A stretch of DNA of 35,162 bases from JAGLQQ01 sp043806135 (GCA_043806135.1 JAZDHG010000086.1:1-35162); one strand, 5' to 3'. Numbered from the stretch's first letter, positions 13,819-22,615 are shown. A program made the numbers and translations. The notes: a model not told the origin generated them from the sequence alone.

Positions 13819-14868
13819 ATGAAAAAGAAAAAAATATATAATGTAGCGGTTGTGGGTGTCGGCGCTGTGGGAGTACAGATGCTTAGAGTTTTAAAAGAGC
13901 ATAAATTTCCTGTGGGCAAATTGCTAGTGCTGGCGCGTAGTGCCAGAAAAATAAAAGTTGATAACGTTATATATGATGTAGAAAAGATATCAGCTGATTC
14001 TTTTTGTGATATTGATTTTGCTCTTTTTGCCGGGACTGAAGGTGAAAAGGGAGCGGCAGTTACTTTTGCTTCTGAGGCAGTAAAGTGCGGCGCAGTAGTT
14101 ATTGATAACGGTGCTGACTTCAGAATGAAAAAAAATGTGCCTTTGATCGTGCCGGAAGTAAACGGTAAAGAGGCCAAAAACCATAAAGGGATAATTGCTA
14201 ATCCGAACTGTTCGACTATCCAGATGGTCGCGGCTCTTGCTCCTATTTACAGAAAAGCGGGGATCAAGAGAATAATTGCCAGTACTTACCAGGCAGTCAG
14301 CGGTGCCGGAAAAAGCGCTTTAGAACAATTGTGGGAAGAAACCGGTTATATGCATAAAAATAGCGATGTCCTGAGCGCGGCAGACAATCCTATGCAATGC
14401 AAGGTTACTAAAGACCAGGCTTTCCCAAACCAGATCGCTTTTAATGCTCTGGCACAGATCGGCGGGTTTCAAGATCATGATTATACAAGTGAAGAATGGA
14501 AGATGGTGCATGAAACGCATAAAATTTTTAATGACAAAAAGATTAAAATTTCTGCGACCTGTGTACGTGTTCCTGTGCTGAATTCTCATTGCGAATCGGT
14601 GTATATTGAAACGAAAAAAACAATAACCCCCGCTGCTGTTAAACAGCTGCTTAGTAAAACTAAGGGGGTGGTTGTTATTGATGATCCGGCAAAGGGTAAA
14701 TATCCTATGCCGGGTTCAAGCAGTTCTCATGACGAGGTGTTTGTGGGAAGAATACGAAAAGATCCGTTTGTTAAAAACGGACTATGGCTGTGGATCGTAA
14801 GCGATAACCTGAGAAAGGGCGCAGCTACTAATGCTGTTCAGATAGCAGAATATCTTATTGGAAAATAA
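13819..14868 (+). CDS. asd: Aspartate-semialdehyde dehydrogenase
   Basis: 349-aa NADP-dependent enzyme that converts beta-aspartyl phosphate to aspartate semialdehyde, the branch point to lysine/diaminopimelate, threonine and methionine. The N-terminal Rossmann segment is VAVVGVGAVGVQMLRVL. The catalytic cysteine is in NPNCSTIQMV. The family QAVSGAGKSALEQL segment follows, and the conserved late histidine region is VRVPVLNSHCESVYIE. The near-C-terminal WIVSDNLRKGAATNAVQIAE is diagnostic of Asd and separates it from the related ArgC. It has a strong ribosome-binding site (GAGGGAG) and stands alone between two spacers. Confidence 0.95.
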   Translation: MKKKKIYNVAVVGVGAVGVQMLRVLKEHKFPVGKLLVLARSARKIKVDNVIYDVEKISADSFCDIDFALFAGTEGEKGAAVTFASEAVKCGAVVIDNGADFRMKKNVPLIVPEVNGKEAKNHKGIIANPNCSTIQMVAALAPIYRKAGIKRIIASTYQAVSGAGKSALEQLWEETGYMHKNSDVLSAADNPMQCKVTKDQAFPNQIAFNALAQIGGFQDHDYTSEEWKMVHETHKIFNDKKIKISATCVRVPVLNSHCESVYIETKKTITPAAVKQLLSKTKGVVVIDDPAKGKYPMPGSSSSHDEVFVGRIRKDPFVKNGLWLWIVSDNLRKGAATNAVQIAEYLIGK

Positions 14869-14893
14869 AAGAACGTATCGCGTTTATAAAAAC

Positions 14894-14915
14894 AAAGTAG
14901 CGAGTAGCGAGAAGC
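14894..14915 (+). repeat. Dispersed spacer repeat, copy 1
   Basis: 22 bp identical to 15880-15901; the core is TAGCGAGTAGCGAGAAGC. It lies just after the asd stop. Confidence 0.8.
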
Positions 14916-14953
14916 CCTTCGACTTTGCTCAGGATCCCGAGTGAAATCGAGGG
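14915..14953. repeat. Imperfect palindrome of the TTCGACTTTGCTCAG type
   Basis: CCCTTCGACTTTGCTCAGG meets CCCGAGTGAAATCGAGGG around a short centre, forming an imperfect hairpin of about 17 pairs. Palindromes built from TCGAC...CTCAG are seen widely as spacer repeats in environmental genomes. A shorter related word (CCTCGACGTACTCAGAGGG on the minus strand) sits at 22615-22633. Confidence 0.65.
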
Positions 14954-15109
14954 ACAAGTAGCAAGTGAAAAAACGAAGGACGAGTAAATAGAAAATTATG
15001 AGCTGTAAGTTAAAAGCTAATAATAGCTCTTAGGCTGTTATTCTCTTAGGCTTTTAGACGGGAATTGTTTTTTTACACAATGCGCAATAATTAATACGTG
15101 TTTTTTAAT

Positions 15110-15874
15110 ATGCCGCAAACAAAAAATATTTTTCTCAAAGTAGAATATGTCGGCACCAGGTACAACGGTTGGCAAACGCAACGGGAAATATCAGTAAAGG
15201 GCCGAAAATCAGCAACAATACAGCAGACTATAGAAAATGTATTGAAGCAGATCCTGCAGCAAAGGATTAATCTTACCGCGTCCGGGCGCACCGATTCAGG
15301 AGTGCATGCAAAGGGCCAATGCGCCAATTTCAAAGCAGTCTCAGATATTTCTCTTAAAAAAATGAAAACTTCAATAAATTCTTTGCTGCCTCAAGATATA
15401 AGGGTAAAGGCAGTAAGGTATTTAAAAAATGATTTTCATTGCCGTTATAACGCTAAATCAAAGATTTACAGATATGTGATATTGAATAACGTTCATGGTT
15501 CTGCGTTTTTAAGAGAAACCTCGCTTCATGTTTGGAGGCCTCTTGATGTAAAGCTGATGAAAAACCAAGCAATGGCGCTTAAGGGCAGACATGATTTTAA
15601 ATCTTTTCAGTCTGCTGATAAAAAAGAGAGAAGTTCCTTGCGTACGATTAAAAATATTTCTGTAAAGAAAGCAGGAAATTTAATTATTATAGATATAGAA
15701 GCGGATGGGTTTTTGTATAATATGGCGAGAAATATAGTCGGTACCTTGATAGAAATCGGCAAGGGTAAGATGGGGCCAGGAGCTATGAAAAAGATTTTGA
15801 GCAAAAAAAGCAGAAAATATGCAGGCCGGATGGCCCCGGCAAAAGGGTTGTGTCTTATGAGGGTAAAGTATTGA
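15110..15874 (+). CDS. truA: tRNA pseudouridine(38-40) synthase
   Basis: 254-aa TruA-family enzyme that isomerises uridines 38-40 in the anticodon stem-loop of several tRNAs. The catalytic Asp is D62 in ASGRTDSGVHAKGQ. The N-terminal VEYVGTRYNGWQTQ, the middle FHCRYNAKSKIYRY and the C-terminal FLYNMARNIVGTLIEIGKG are all family signatures. ATG 15110 is preferred: the GTG at 15098 would add only FFNM-type residues, and neither has a clear ribosome-binding site. It has its own spacer on both sides, each containing the dispersed spacer words. Confidence 0.95.
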   Translation: MPQTKNIFLKVEYVGTRYNGWQTQREISVKGRKSATIQQTIENVLKQILQQRINLTASGRTDSGVHAKGQCANFKAVSDISLKKMKTSINSLLPQDIRVKAVRYLKNDFHCRYNAKSKIYRYVILNNVHGSAFLRETSLHVWRPLDVKLMKNQAMALKGRHDFKSFQSADKKERSSLRTIKNISVKKAGNLIIIDIEADGFLYNMARNIVGTLIEIGKGKMGPGAMKKILSKKSRKYAGRMAPAKGLCLMRVKY

Positions 15875-15879
15875 AGAAT

Positions 15880-15901
15880 AAAGTAGCGAGTAGCGAGAAG
15901 C
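15880..15901 (+). repeat. Dispersed spacer repeat, copy 2
   Basis: Identical 22-bp copy of 14894-14915, again placed just after a stop codon (truA). It continues into CGAGAAAGAG, a further degenerate iteration of the same word. Confidence 0.8.
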
Positions 15902-15961
15902 GAGAAAGAGCAAAAGCTTATATCAAAGAAGAAACTAGAGAAAATTGCGCATATAAAACAG

Positions 15962-15990
15962 TTGACAGTCTTTATTAATTTTGTTATTCT
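15962..15990 (+). promoter_or_regulatory. Sigma70-type promoter of the coiled-coil envelope protein gene
   Basis: Exact TTGACA (15962-15967), 17-bp spacer, TATTCT (15985-15990). A leader of about 65 nt follows, ending in AAGGGGG just before the ATG at 16064. Confidence 0.75.
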
Positions 15991-16063
15991 AATTTCCAGT
16001 GGGACTTAAACATAATCACATATCCACATAATTTTCGGGGGTTATTATAACCAAGGGGGAATA

Positions 16064-17044
16064 ATGGATAAGGAATTTATAGGCCAAGGCATTCCGTTCG
16101 ATCCGATTGACCCGGAGGAGCTTGACTCAGGGCAGAAATCCAGCTCACCGCAAACACCAGCCGACAGTGCAAAAGATAAAAAACTGCAAAAGAAGGGATC
16201 ACCTATTATAACTGTTGTTCTGGCTGTCTTTATGATCGCTTTTATGTCAGCTGCCGCAGTTTTATATTTTGTCAAGGAAGATGAAGTCAAAAAAAAATTG
16301 GTTGTAGAGAAAAAACTGGAGCAAGTAGAAGCTGATTACAAAGATCTAGACAAGGAATTGAAAGACACTATGCTAGTTAAAGGACAGCTTCAAATGGATC
16401 TTGAGCGCGGGCAGGAAAATTATCGCAAGCTTGAAGTAGATTATAAAAATGGGTTGGCTGAAAATGAGACTTTGAGCACTAAACTTGAAAGTAAGATGAA
16501 GGTTATTGCCACGCTAAAGTCAGAGCTGGAGAAGGAAACGAACACAAGCACTAATGTAAGTACTAAACTCGAAAGAGTTTCGCGTGATTATGACGATATT
16601 AAAGCGCAGCTTAGCCAAATTCGTATGGCTAAGGAGGCTTTGGAAAACCGCATAATTCAAATGAGCCGTAAAAACAGAAGAGATTCTGTTGAACTTGAAA
16701 AGATAATCGTGGATTCTGATAGACCTGCTCAGGCGGCGCCTGAAGGGGGCACGGTTACCGGAGTTGTAACCGAGGCTCAAAAACCTGCTTTTATACCGCT
16801 GGGGCCTCCGGCCAGGCTGGAGGGGCAGATACTGGTAGTTAATAAGGAATTTGCTTTTGTGGTGATCAATATCGGCGAGAAAGACGGTATAAAAAATGCG
16901 GAGGTTCTTGATGTGTACCGAGGGCAGGAGCTGCTGGGTAAAGTACAGGTAGAAAGAATTTATGATACCATGTCATCTGCTATAATTCTGCCGAAAGTTA
17001 CTAAAAAAGAAATTAAAGAAGGTGACAGCGTAAAGCTGATGTAA
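16064..17044 (+). CDS. Membrane-anchored coiled-coil protein with a small C-terminal beta domain
   Basis: 326-aa single-pass protein of unknown role. Residues 1-45 are a Pro/Ser/Lys-rich cytoplasmic tail. Residues 46-70 are one membrane helix (SPIITVVLAVFMIAFMSAAA). Residues 71-220 are a long heptad-rich coiled coil. A Pro/Gly linker follows. Residues about 240-326 form a compact beta domain with ARLEGQILVVNKEFAFVVIN, IGEKDGIKNAEVLDVYRGQELLG and a closing IKEGDSVKLM. That last part resembles small barrel domains at the ends of flagellar or outer-surface proteins such as FlgT, but the match is only by eye. It is monocistronic between its own promoter and a strong terminator. A cell-envelope scaffold or spacer is plausible; no enzyme motif is visible. 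Confidence 0.8.
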   Translation: MDKEFIGQGIPFDPIDPEELDSGQKSSSPQTPADSAKDKKLQKKGSPIITVVLAVFMIAFMSAAAVLYFVKEDEVKKKLVVEKKLEQVEADYKDLDKELKDTMLVKGQLQMDLERGQENYRKLEVDYKNGLAENETLSTKLESKMKVIATLKSELEKETNTSTNVSTKLERVSRDYDDIKAQLSQIRMAKEALENRIIQMSRKNRRDSVELEKIIVDSDRPAQAAPEGGTVTGVVTEAQKPAFIPLGPPARLEGQILVVNKEFAFVVINIGEKDGIKNAEVLDVYRGQELLGKVQVERIYDTMSSAIILPKVTKKEIKEGDSVKLM

Positions 17045-17067
17045 TTTAATATTTAAATTTTCAGGCA

Positions 17068-17098
17068 AAAAAGGGGGAGTTATAAACTTCCCCTTTTT
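17068..17098 (+). terminator. Strong rho-independent terminator
   Basis: AAAAAGGGGGAGTT pairs with AACTTCCCCTTTTT (14 pairs, one G-U) around a 3-nt loop, ending in a T run. It closes the coiled-coil gene. The aroA ATG is only 17 nt beyond it. Confidence 0.9.
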
Positions 17099-17115
17099 AT
17101 TCTATCGCAAAACAG

Positions 17116-18438
17116 ATGAAAATAATAAAAATTAAAAAAGCAGTCAGAATCAAAGGAGAGTGTATTGCCCCTCCGGATAAGTCTATATCTCAGCGTACTG
17201 TTATGATCAGTGCCTTGTCCAAGGCAAAAGTCAGAGTTGATAATTTTCTTGATTGTGATGATTGCCGCAGGGCAATAAGCGCCTTTAGATCGATGGGGAT
17301 AGGAATATCTCTTGAGAAAAGTGCAGAACATACGTCAACTTTATATGTCCAGGGGAAAGGTTTGAAGGGGCTCAAAAAGCCCAAAACTAGTATGTATATA
17401 GGCAATTCAGGTACAACAATGAGACTAATTGCCGGGATTTTGGCGGCACAGGATTTTAGAAGTATTCTTAGTGCCGATGCTTCTTTGTCTGCTCGGCCTA
17501 TGAAAAGGATCACAGCGCCGCTTCGTGCAATGGGCGCTCAGATAAAGGCCAGAAAAAAAACAGGGCAGGAATATCCCCCGCTAACTATCGACGGTGGGGA
17601 TTTAAAATCAATAAGCTATTTCTTGCCCGTAAAAAGCGCGCAGGTAAAATCATGCATTCTTCTTGCCGGACTTTTTGCACAGGGTACAACACGCTTAAGA
17701 GAGCAAATAAAAACCCGCGATCATACGGAGCGGATGTTAAAGTTATTTAAGGCAAGGATTTCTGTTTCCGGTCTTAACGTTGGTATAAAGCAGACAAAAG
17801 AACTTGTTGCTCCTAAGAAAATATTTGTACCGGGGGATATATCATCAGCAGCTTTTTTTATCGTAGCGGCAACTCTTTTAAACGGATCAAGATTAAAGAT
17901 AAAAAAAGTCGGATTAAATCCGACGCGTATTTACTTCCTTAAAATACTCAAACGCATGGGAGCTGATTTTGAGGTGCTGGAAAAATGTTCCAACCTTAAA
18001 GCATTTGAACCTTATGCCGACATTCAGGTTTTAGGAGCCCAGTTAAAGTCAACCATAATTAAAGAGGATGAAGCGGCTTACTGCATAGATGAGTTGCCGA
18101 TAATATGTGTTGCCGCTTGTTTTGCAAAAGGGCAAACAAAGATTATCGGGGCCGGTGAGTTAAGGGTGAAAGAGACTGACCGAATCTATTCCATGGTTAC
18201 TAATTTAAGAAAAATGGGCGCTGATATAAAAAATTTTGGCAATGATCTTATTATTAACGGTTCCGGGGCCCTTTATGGCGCAGAGGTTGAAAGTTTTGGC
18301 GATCACCGCACGGCAATGAGCATGGTCATTGCCGGATTGATGGCTTGCGGACAGACAACGGTTAAAAATACCTCTTGTATAAATAAATCTTTTCCTGAAT
18401 TCATGAAAATACTAAAAAATATTACAGAATTGACATAA
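17116..18438 (+). CDS. aroA: 3-phosphoshikimate 1-carboxyvinyltransferase (EPSP synthase)
   Basis: 440-aa cytoplasmic enzyme of the shikimate pathway that joins phosphoenolpyruvate to shikimate-3-phosphate. Motifs in order: PPDKSISQRTVMI (binding Lys/Arg), YIGNSGTTMRLIAG, ARPMKRITAPLRAMGA, PGDISSAAFF, YCIDELPI (catalytic Asp), KETDRIYSM and FGDHRTAMSMVIAG. Near the start, CDDCRRAISAFRSMGI is a Cys-rich variant of the usual DT-xTxxALRxLG stretch. The start has no recognisable ribosome-binding site and sits just past a strong terminator, so it may depend on read-through or a weak unseen promoter. The last codons contain the mreB -35 box. Confidence 0.95.
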   Translation: MKIIKIKKAVRIKGECIAPPDKSISQRTVMISALSKAKVRVDNFLDCDDCRRAISAFRSMGIGISLEKSAEHTSTLYVQGKGLKGLKKPKTSMYIGNSGTTMRLIAGILAAQDFRSILSADASLSARPMKRITAPLRAMGAQIKARKKTGQEYPPLTIDGGDLKSISYFLPVKSAQVKSCILLAGLFAQGTTRLREQIKTRDHTERMLKLFKARISVSGLNVGIKQTKELVAPKKIFVPGDISSAAFFIVAATLLNGSRLKIKKVGLNPTRIYFLKILKRMGADFEVLEKCSNLKAFEPYADIQVLGAQLKSTIIKEDEAAYCIDELPIICVAACFAKGQTKIIGAGELRVKETDRIYSMVTNLRKMGADIKNFGNDLIINGSGALYGAEVESFGDHRTAMSMVIAGLMACGQTTVKNTSCINKSFPEFMKILKNITELT

Positions 18439-18458
18439 CGTCTTTGTTATGTTATAAA
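18430..18458 (+). promoter_or_regulatory. mreB promoter overlapping the aroA stop codon
   Basis: TTGACA (18430-18435) is formed by the last two sense codons of aroA; 17 bp later is TATAAA (18453-18458). Transcription would start near 18465, about 40 nt before the mreB ATG. It probably drives mreB-mreC-mreD-PBP2. Confidence 0.85.
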
Positions 18459-18503
18459 TATAGTGTTTTAAACCAATAATATTGTAAGGAAAGAAGGGAC
18501 CCC

Positions 18504-19568
18504 ATGAAAGATATTCTCCGGAGAATACTTGCTTTTTTCGAATCAGTAAGGACTTTTTTTGAGTTTGATATTGGTATTGATCTAGGCACAGCAAATACTC
18601 TTATATATGTTAAGGGAGAGGGGATTGTGCTTTGCGAACCTTCTGTTGTGGCCATCAAAAAAGGAACATCGCATGTTCTTGCCGTAGGTGAAGAAGCTAA
18701 AAAAATGATTGGGAGAACTCCCGGTAATATCGTTGCCATCCGGCCGATGAAAGACGGAGTTATCGCGGATTTTGATATCAGCGAGAGGATGCTGCGCTAT
18801 TTTATTAACCGCGTTCATAACCGTAAACGTTTTATTAAACCGCTTATTGTTATCGCTGTGCCTTCCGGGATTACGGAAGTGGAAAAAAGAGCGGTAGTTG
18901 ATTCTGCAGAGAGAGCCGGAGCTAGGGAAGTTTTTCTTATTGAGGAGCCGAAAGCTGCGGCTATCGGAGTAGGACTGCCGGTGCAGGATCCGATAGGGAA
19001 TATGATTGTTGATATAGGCGGAGGCACAACCGAGATTGCGATTATTTCACTCGGCGGTATCGTCTGTTCAAAAAGCTTGAGGATCGGCGGCGATGAAATG
19101 GATGATGCGATTATTCAGCATCTTAAGCGGTCATATAATTTAATGGTCGGTGAGCGTACAGCTGAAGAGATAAAAATAAAAATAGGTTCTGCTTATCCTC
19201 TTGATGAGGAATCAACTCTTGATATCAAGGGACGCGATCTAATTGCCGGTCTGCCGAAAACGATTAAGATTACTTCTCAAGAAGTCAGAGATGCTTTGAG
19301 TGAGCCGATAAGTTCTATAGTTGAATCGGTAAGAGTAATTTTGGAAAAAGCACCGCCGGAGCTTTCTGCGGATCTAGTAGAACAGGGCATTGTGCTTGTA
19401 GGCGGCGGTAGTCTTTTGCGAGGTATTGATAAGCTGCTTGCTGAGGAAACAGGATTGCCTGTACGGGTTGCGGATGATGCTTTAACAGCTGTGGCTTTAG
19501 GAACCGGCAAGTTCTTGAGTGAAATACATAATTTGAGAAAACTTGGCGTTAAAAGGAACAGATATTAA
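18504..19568 (+). CDS. mreB: Rod shape-determining actin homologue MreB
   Basis: 354-aa bacterial actin that forms membrane-bound filaments and guides lateral peptidoglycan synthesis. The ATP-site motifs are clear: phosphate-1 DIGIDLGTANTLIYV (about 23-37), the IAVPSGITEVEKRAV stretch, phosphate-2 MIVDIGGGTTEIAI, the adenosine loop VLVGGGSLLRGIDKLL and the connecting IEEPKAAAIG. An N-terminal extension of about 20 residues (LRRILAFFESVRTFF) is amphipathic and likely binds the inner membrane. It is the first gene of the rod cluster, with its own good promoter and mreC 16 bp downstream. Confidence 0.98.
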   Translation: MKDILRRILAFFESVRTFFEFDIGIDLGTANTLIYVKGEGIVLCEPSVVAIKKGTSHVLAVGEEAKKMIGRTPGNIVAIRPMKDGVIADFDISERMLRYFINRVHNRKRFIKPLIVIAVPSGITEVEKRAVVDSAERAGAREVFLIEEPKAAAIGVGLPVQDPIGNMIVDIGGGTTEIAIISLGGIVCSKSLRIGGDEMDDAIIQHLKRSYNLMVGERTAEEIKIKIGSAYPLDEESTLDIKGRDLIAGLPKTIKITSQEVRDALSEPISSIVESVRVILEKAPPELSADLVEQGIVLVGGGSLLRGIDKLLAEETGLPVRVADDALTAVALGTGKFLSEIHNLRKLGVKRNRY

Positions 19569-19584
19569 TTAAAAGTATGGTACT

Positions 19585-20376
19585 GTGTTTAAACAGCAAA
19601 AAAGACCACTTGTATTTATTCCATTAATTGCTTTATTCTTATTTATAGTCATACCCTCCCATAAATCAGTGCATTTTAAAAGCGGGTTTTTACTTTTTTT
19701 TAAGTATCCGCTTTCTATTTTCTACCATGTAAACTCATCTGTTTTCCATGCAAAAAAAATATTTACTTTCTATTCTGAGTATTCAGCCATGAAAAAGGAA
19801 ATTGATGAGCTTAAATTTAAGCTTAATCAGGTTAACGAGGCGGAGCATGAAAACGCACGCCTGCGTAAGATTCTGGAATTGAAGGAAAATGAACCTTATG
19901 AATTCGTGGTTGCTCAAATAATCGCTAAAGAACCAACCAACTGGCTTAACTCACTTATTATAAACAAAGGCCAAAAACAGGGGATTGTTATTAATCAGCC
20001 AGTAATGAATTTTTCCAATCTTGTGGGAAAAATCATTGAGGTTGACCCGGGAACTGCTAAAGTATTGTTGATCAGCGATGCCAATTCCCGCGTTGTTTCT
20101 TTGATCCAGAGAACGCGTGTTGAAGGTATGCTTGAGGGAATAGGTAACGGGCTTTGCCGCTTGAAATATTTGCCGGTTAATGCGGATGTTAAATTAGGGG
20201 ATGTTGTTGTCAGTGCTGGTGTCGGAGGGGTATATCCCAAGGGGCTGATTATCGGCAATATTGAAAGTATCCGTATTGAACGCGGAGGGATATATAAAAG
20301 CGGCATTGTTCGGCCTGCGGAAATGTTGTCCGGATTAGAGGAAGTCTTATGTTTAAAATCAAATTTAAAACCATAA
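19585..20376 (+). CDS. mreC: Rod shape-determining protein MreC
   Basis: 263-aa bitopic membrane protein that links MreB to the periplasmic elongasome. One membrane helix lies at about 9-25 (LVFIPLIALFLFIVIPS). A coiled coil of about 65-98 (MKKEIDELKFKLNQVNEAEH) is followed by two beta-barrel domains with the family signatures AKEPTNWLNSLIINKGQKQGI and LVGKIIEVDPGTAKVLLISD. It starts at GTG 19585, with no strong ribosome-binding site, 16 bp after mreB. Its end overlaps mreD by 28 bp, typical of tight mreBCD coupling. Confidence 0.95.
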   Translation: MFKQQKRPLVFIPLIALFLFIVIPSHKSVHFKSGFLLFFKYPLSIFYHVNSSVFHAKKIFTFYSEYSAMKKEIDELKFKLNQVNEAEHENARLRKILELKENEPYEFVVAQIIAKEPTNWLNSLIINKGQKQGIVINQPVMNFSNLVGKIIEVDPGTAKVLLISDANSRVVSLIQRTRVEGMLEGIGNGLCRLKYLPVNADVKLGDVVVSAGVGGVYPKGLIIGNIESIRIERGGIYKSGIVRPAEMLSGLEEVLCLKSNLKP

Positions 20377-20855
20377 GGTTTATATTTATAGCCTATTTTA
20401 TGCTCATTTTTCAGTCTACGCTTATTAACAGTATCAGTATTGCCGCGATAAAACCAGAAATAATCCTGCTGCTGGTTATTTTTTTTGCTCTTTATAATGG
20501 CGCAAGGGCGGGGATGTTCTGCGGTATGATTTTAGGTTTGTGCCTGGATGCTTTAAGCGGAGGGATTGTCGGAATAAACAGCTTTATTCTTGGGTGCTGC
20601 GGATTTTTCTGCGGCCTATTGAAAGAAAGGGTATATACTGCGCATGTGCTGACAAGAATATTGATACCCTTGATAAGCAGTATATTTTCCTTGGTTTGTT
20701 ATTATCTGATCGCAGGCTATTTTTACCATCTGCCTCTTTTTACGGATAACTATGGTATTATTTTTGGGACAATTGTTTATACAACGGTTTTTAATATGTT
20801 TTTCAGCATTGTCCTTGATAGATTGATAATTGTGCGTACGACTTCACTGTTATGA
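20349..20855 (+). CDS. mreD: Rod shape-determining membrane protein MreD
   Basis: 168-aa hydrophobic protein with five or six membrane helices. FIAYFMLIFQSTLI and the following KPEIILLLVIFFALYNGARAG match the MreD start. GLCLDALSGGIVGINSFILG is the most conserved stretch, corresponding to the family GLxxDxxSGxxxGxxxL motif. AGAGGAAG (20336-20343) supports ATG 20349 although it lies inside mreC. Its stop overlaps the start of the PBP2 gene (ATGA). Confidence 0.92.
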   Translation: MFKIKFKTIRFIFIAYFMLIFQSTLINSISIAAIKPEIILLLVIFFALYNGARAGMFCGMILGLCLDALSGGIVGINSFILGCCGFFCGLLKERVYTAHVLTRILIPLISSIFSLVCYYLIAGYFYHLPLFTDNYGIIFGTIVYTTVFNMFFSIVLDRLIIVRTTSLL

Positions 20856-22555
20856 GAATACTAATTTTAAGAAATGTAATAGTTTTTATTTTTCTTATAC
20901 TATTTGCTGACGTCTTTTGGATGCAGCTTATTAATGGGCCAGGTTATGAGAAAAGAAGTAAAAATAACCGTATTCGTCTTGTTCCTGAGGATGCTTCGCG
21001 AGGGATTATTTACGATAGGAACAAAATTCCTTTAGTTGAAAACAATCTTGCTTTTGATGTTGTTGCCATACCGCTGGAAATGGACAGGGAGAATAAAGAA
21101 GTTTTATTTTCGCGTCTGGGTAAGTTTCTTGATATAGATGCGGAAGTTCTTGCGGATACTTTTATCACTAATTTTGATTTTAGTTTTTCTCCTGTGATGT
21201 TGGCCTCTAACGTGCCGCGGCAGACGGCTTTCTTAATAGAGCAGGATATGACCAGTCTTAAGGGCATATTTATTAAAACAAGCGCCAGGAGGCAATATGT
21301 CTATAAGGAGGCAGCAGCGCATATTGTCGGCTATATCGGTAAAATGCGGGAAAGCGAATATCCGGAGCTAGCAAAATACGGGTACCGAATTCTGGATGTT
21401 ATCGGAAGATCAGGTCTTGAAAAGAGCTTTGATAAAATATTAAGAGGTAAACCCGGAGGAATGCAGCTTGAGGTAAACAGCAGGGGCAGCATAATCAATA
21501 TCCTTAGTTACCGGCCTCCTGCACAGGGGGATGATGTGTATACTACAATTGATATAAACCTTCAACAGCTCATTCATAAGGAATTTAATGGAGAAAAAGG
21601 AGCAGCCTGCGTTATGGACTGCGAAAACGGAGAAATACTGGCTCTTTACAGCGGGCCTTCTTTTGATCCGAACGTACTCATTGATAAAAAAGAAGTTAAT
21701 GCTATCGGCAGAATTCTAAAAGATCCTGATTCGCCGCTTTTTAACCGGGCCCTTAATGTTTATGCCCCAGGTTCAATATTTAAAATAGTTACGGCTTATG
21801 CTGCGCTTAAAAATGGATCGATCAGCTCAGAAAGCAATTTTGAATGTAAAGGAGAATTTGAACTGGGTAATTCAACAAGAAATTGCTGGCTGAAAACAGG
21901 CCATGGATGGGTTAATTTGAGAAAAGCTATCGCTGCATCATGCAACGTGTTTTTCTGGCAGGCAGGTTTAATAATAGGAGAGAAAAAAATATCCTCTACT
22001 GCCAAGGAATTTGGATTGGGAAAAATAATCGGGATCGAACTTCCGGGAGAGCGCTCCGGAATTGTTCCCAGTCTCAAATGGAAAAGAGCCGAGTTGCACG
22101 AAAAGTGGTATGGAGGAGACACGGCCAACTTTGCCATAGGCCAGGGGTATTTGCTGATTTCTCCTTTACAGGCTCTTAAAATAGCCGGGATTATTGCCAG
22201 CGACGGATTGGAAGTTACCCCGCATATAATTAAACAGAGTTTGAAGCAAAATCAAAAAAGAATCGCTGATTACCCATACATAAAGTTAATACAGGAGGGG
22301 ATGTTCGATGTTGTGAATTCCGGATCAGGGACTGGGCACAATGCTTTTATCCCAGGGGTAAAAACATTTGCAAAAACAGGTACGGCTCAGGTGGGAGGAA
22401 GTGATCCTCATGCATGGTTTATGGGATACTCACTTGTTGAAAAGCGAAACATCTGCTTTGTTGTTTTTTTGGAACATGGCGGTCATGGAGGGGAGCTTCC
22501 GGCTCAGATCGCCAGCAGTATAATAGCATATTTTAAAACCCCGATTTTGGATTAG
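20852..22555 (+). CDS. mrdA: Penicillin-binding protein 2, elongasome transpeptidase
   Basis: 567-aa class B PBP that cross-links lateral-wall peptidoglycan together with RodA. One N-terminal membrane helix (VIVFIFLILFADVFW) is followed by the pedestal domain with SRGIIYDRNKIPLVEN and VGYIGKMRESEYPELAKYGY. The transpeptidase domain follows, with S308-x-x-K311 in YAPGSIFKIVTAYAAL, S363-C-N in AASCNVFFWQAG and K508-T-G in FAKTGTAQVGG. It begins with a 4-bp overlap on mreD. A short C-rich stem followed by six T residues at 22616-22639 may end this transcript before rodA. Confidence 0.96.
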   Translation: MRILILRNVIVFIFLILFADVFWMQLINGPGYEKRSKNNRIRLVPEDASRGIIYDRNKIPLVENNLAFDVVAIPLEMDRENKEVLFSRLGKFLDIDAEVLADTFITNFDFSFSPVMLASNVPRQTAFLIEQDMTSLKGIFIKTSARRQYVYKEAAAHIVGYIGKMRESEYPELAKYGYRILDVIGRSGLEKSFDKILRGKPGGMQLEVNSRGSIINILSYRPPAQGDDVYTTIDINLQQLIHKEFNGEKGAACVMDCENGEILALYSGPSFDPNVLIDKKEVNAIGRILKDPDSPLFNRALNVYAPGSIFKIVTAYAALKNGSISSESNFECKGEFELGNSTRNCWLKTGHGWVNLRKAIAASCNVFFWQAGLIIGEKKISSTAKEFGLGKIIGIELPGERSGIVPSLKWKRAELHEKWYGGDTANFAIGQGYLLISPLQALKIAGIIASDGLEVTPHIIKQSLKQNQKRIADYPYIKLIQEGMFDVVNSGSGTGHNAFIPGVKTFAKTGTAQVGGSDPHAWFMGYSLVEKRNICFVVFLEHGGHGGELPAQIASSIIAYFKTPILD

Positions 22556-22615
22556 ACACAGATGAAGAGTACTAAGATTTTTGAGATAAAACAGTTGCAA
22601 AAAACGCAGACATAC

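Larger units (their letters stand above)
14869..15109. other. Spacer built of recurrent repeat words
   Basis: About 240 bp with no gene. It holds the TAGCGAGTAGCGAGAAGC word (within 14894-14915), an imperfect palindrome at 14915-14953, ACGAAGGACGAG near 14974, AAGTTAAAAGCT near 15008, and a GCGCAATAATTAATACG word just before truA. The same words recur at 15880, 32993 and 33265. Confidence 0.6.
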
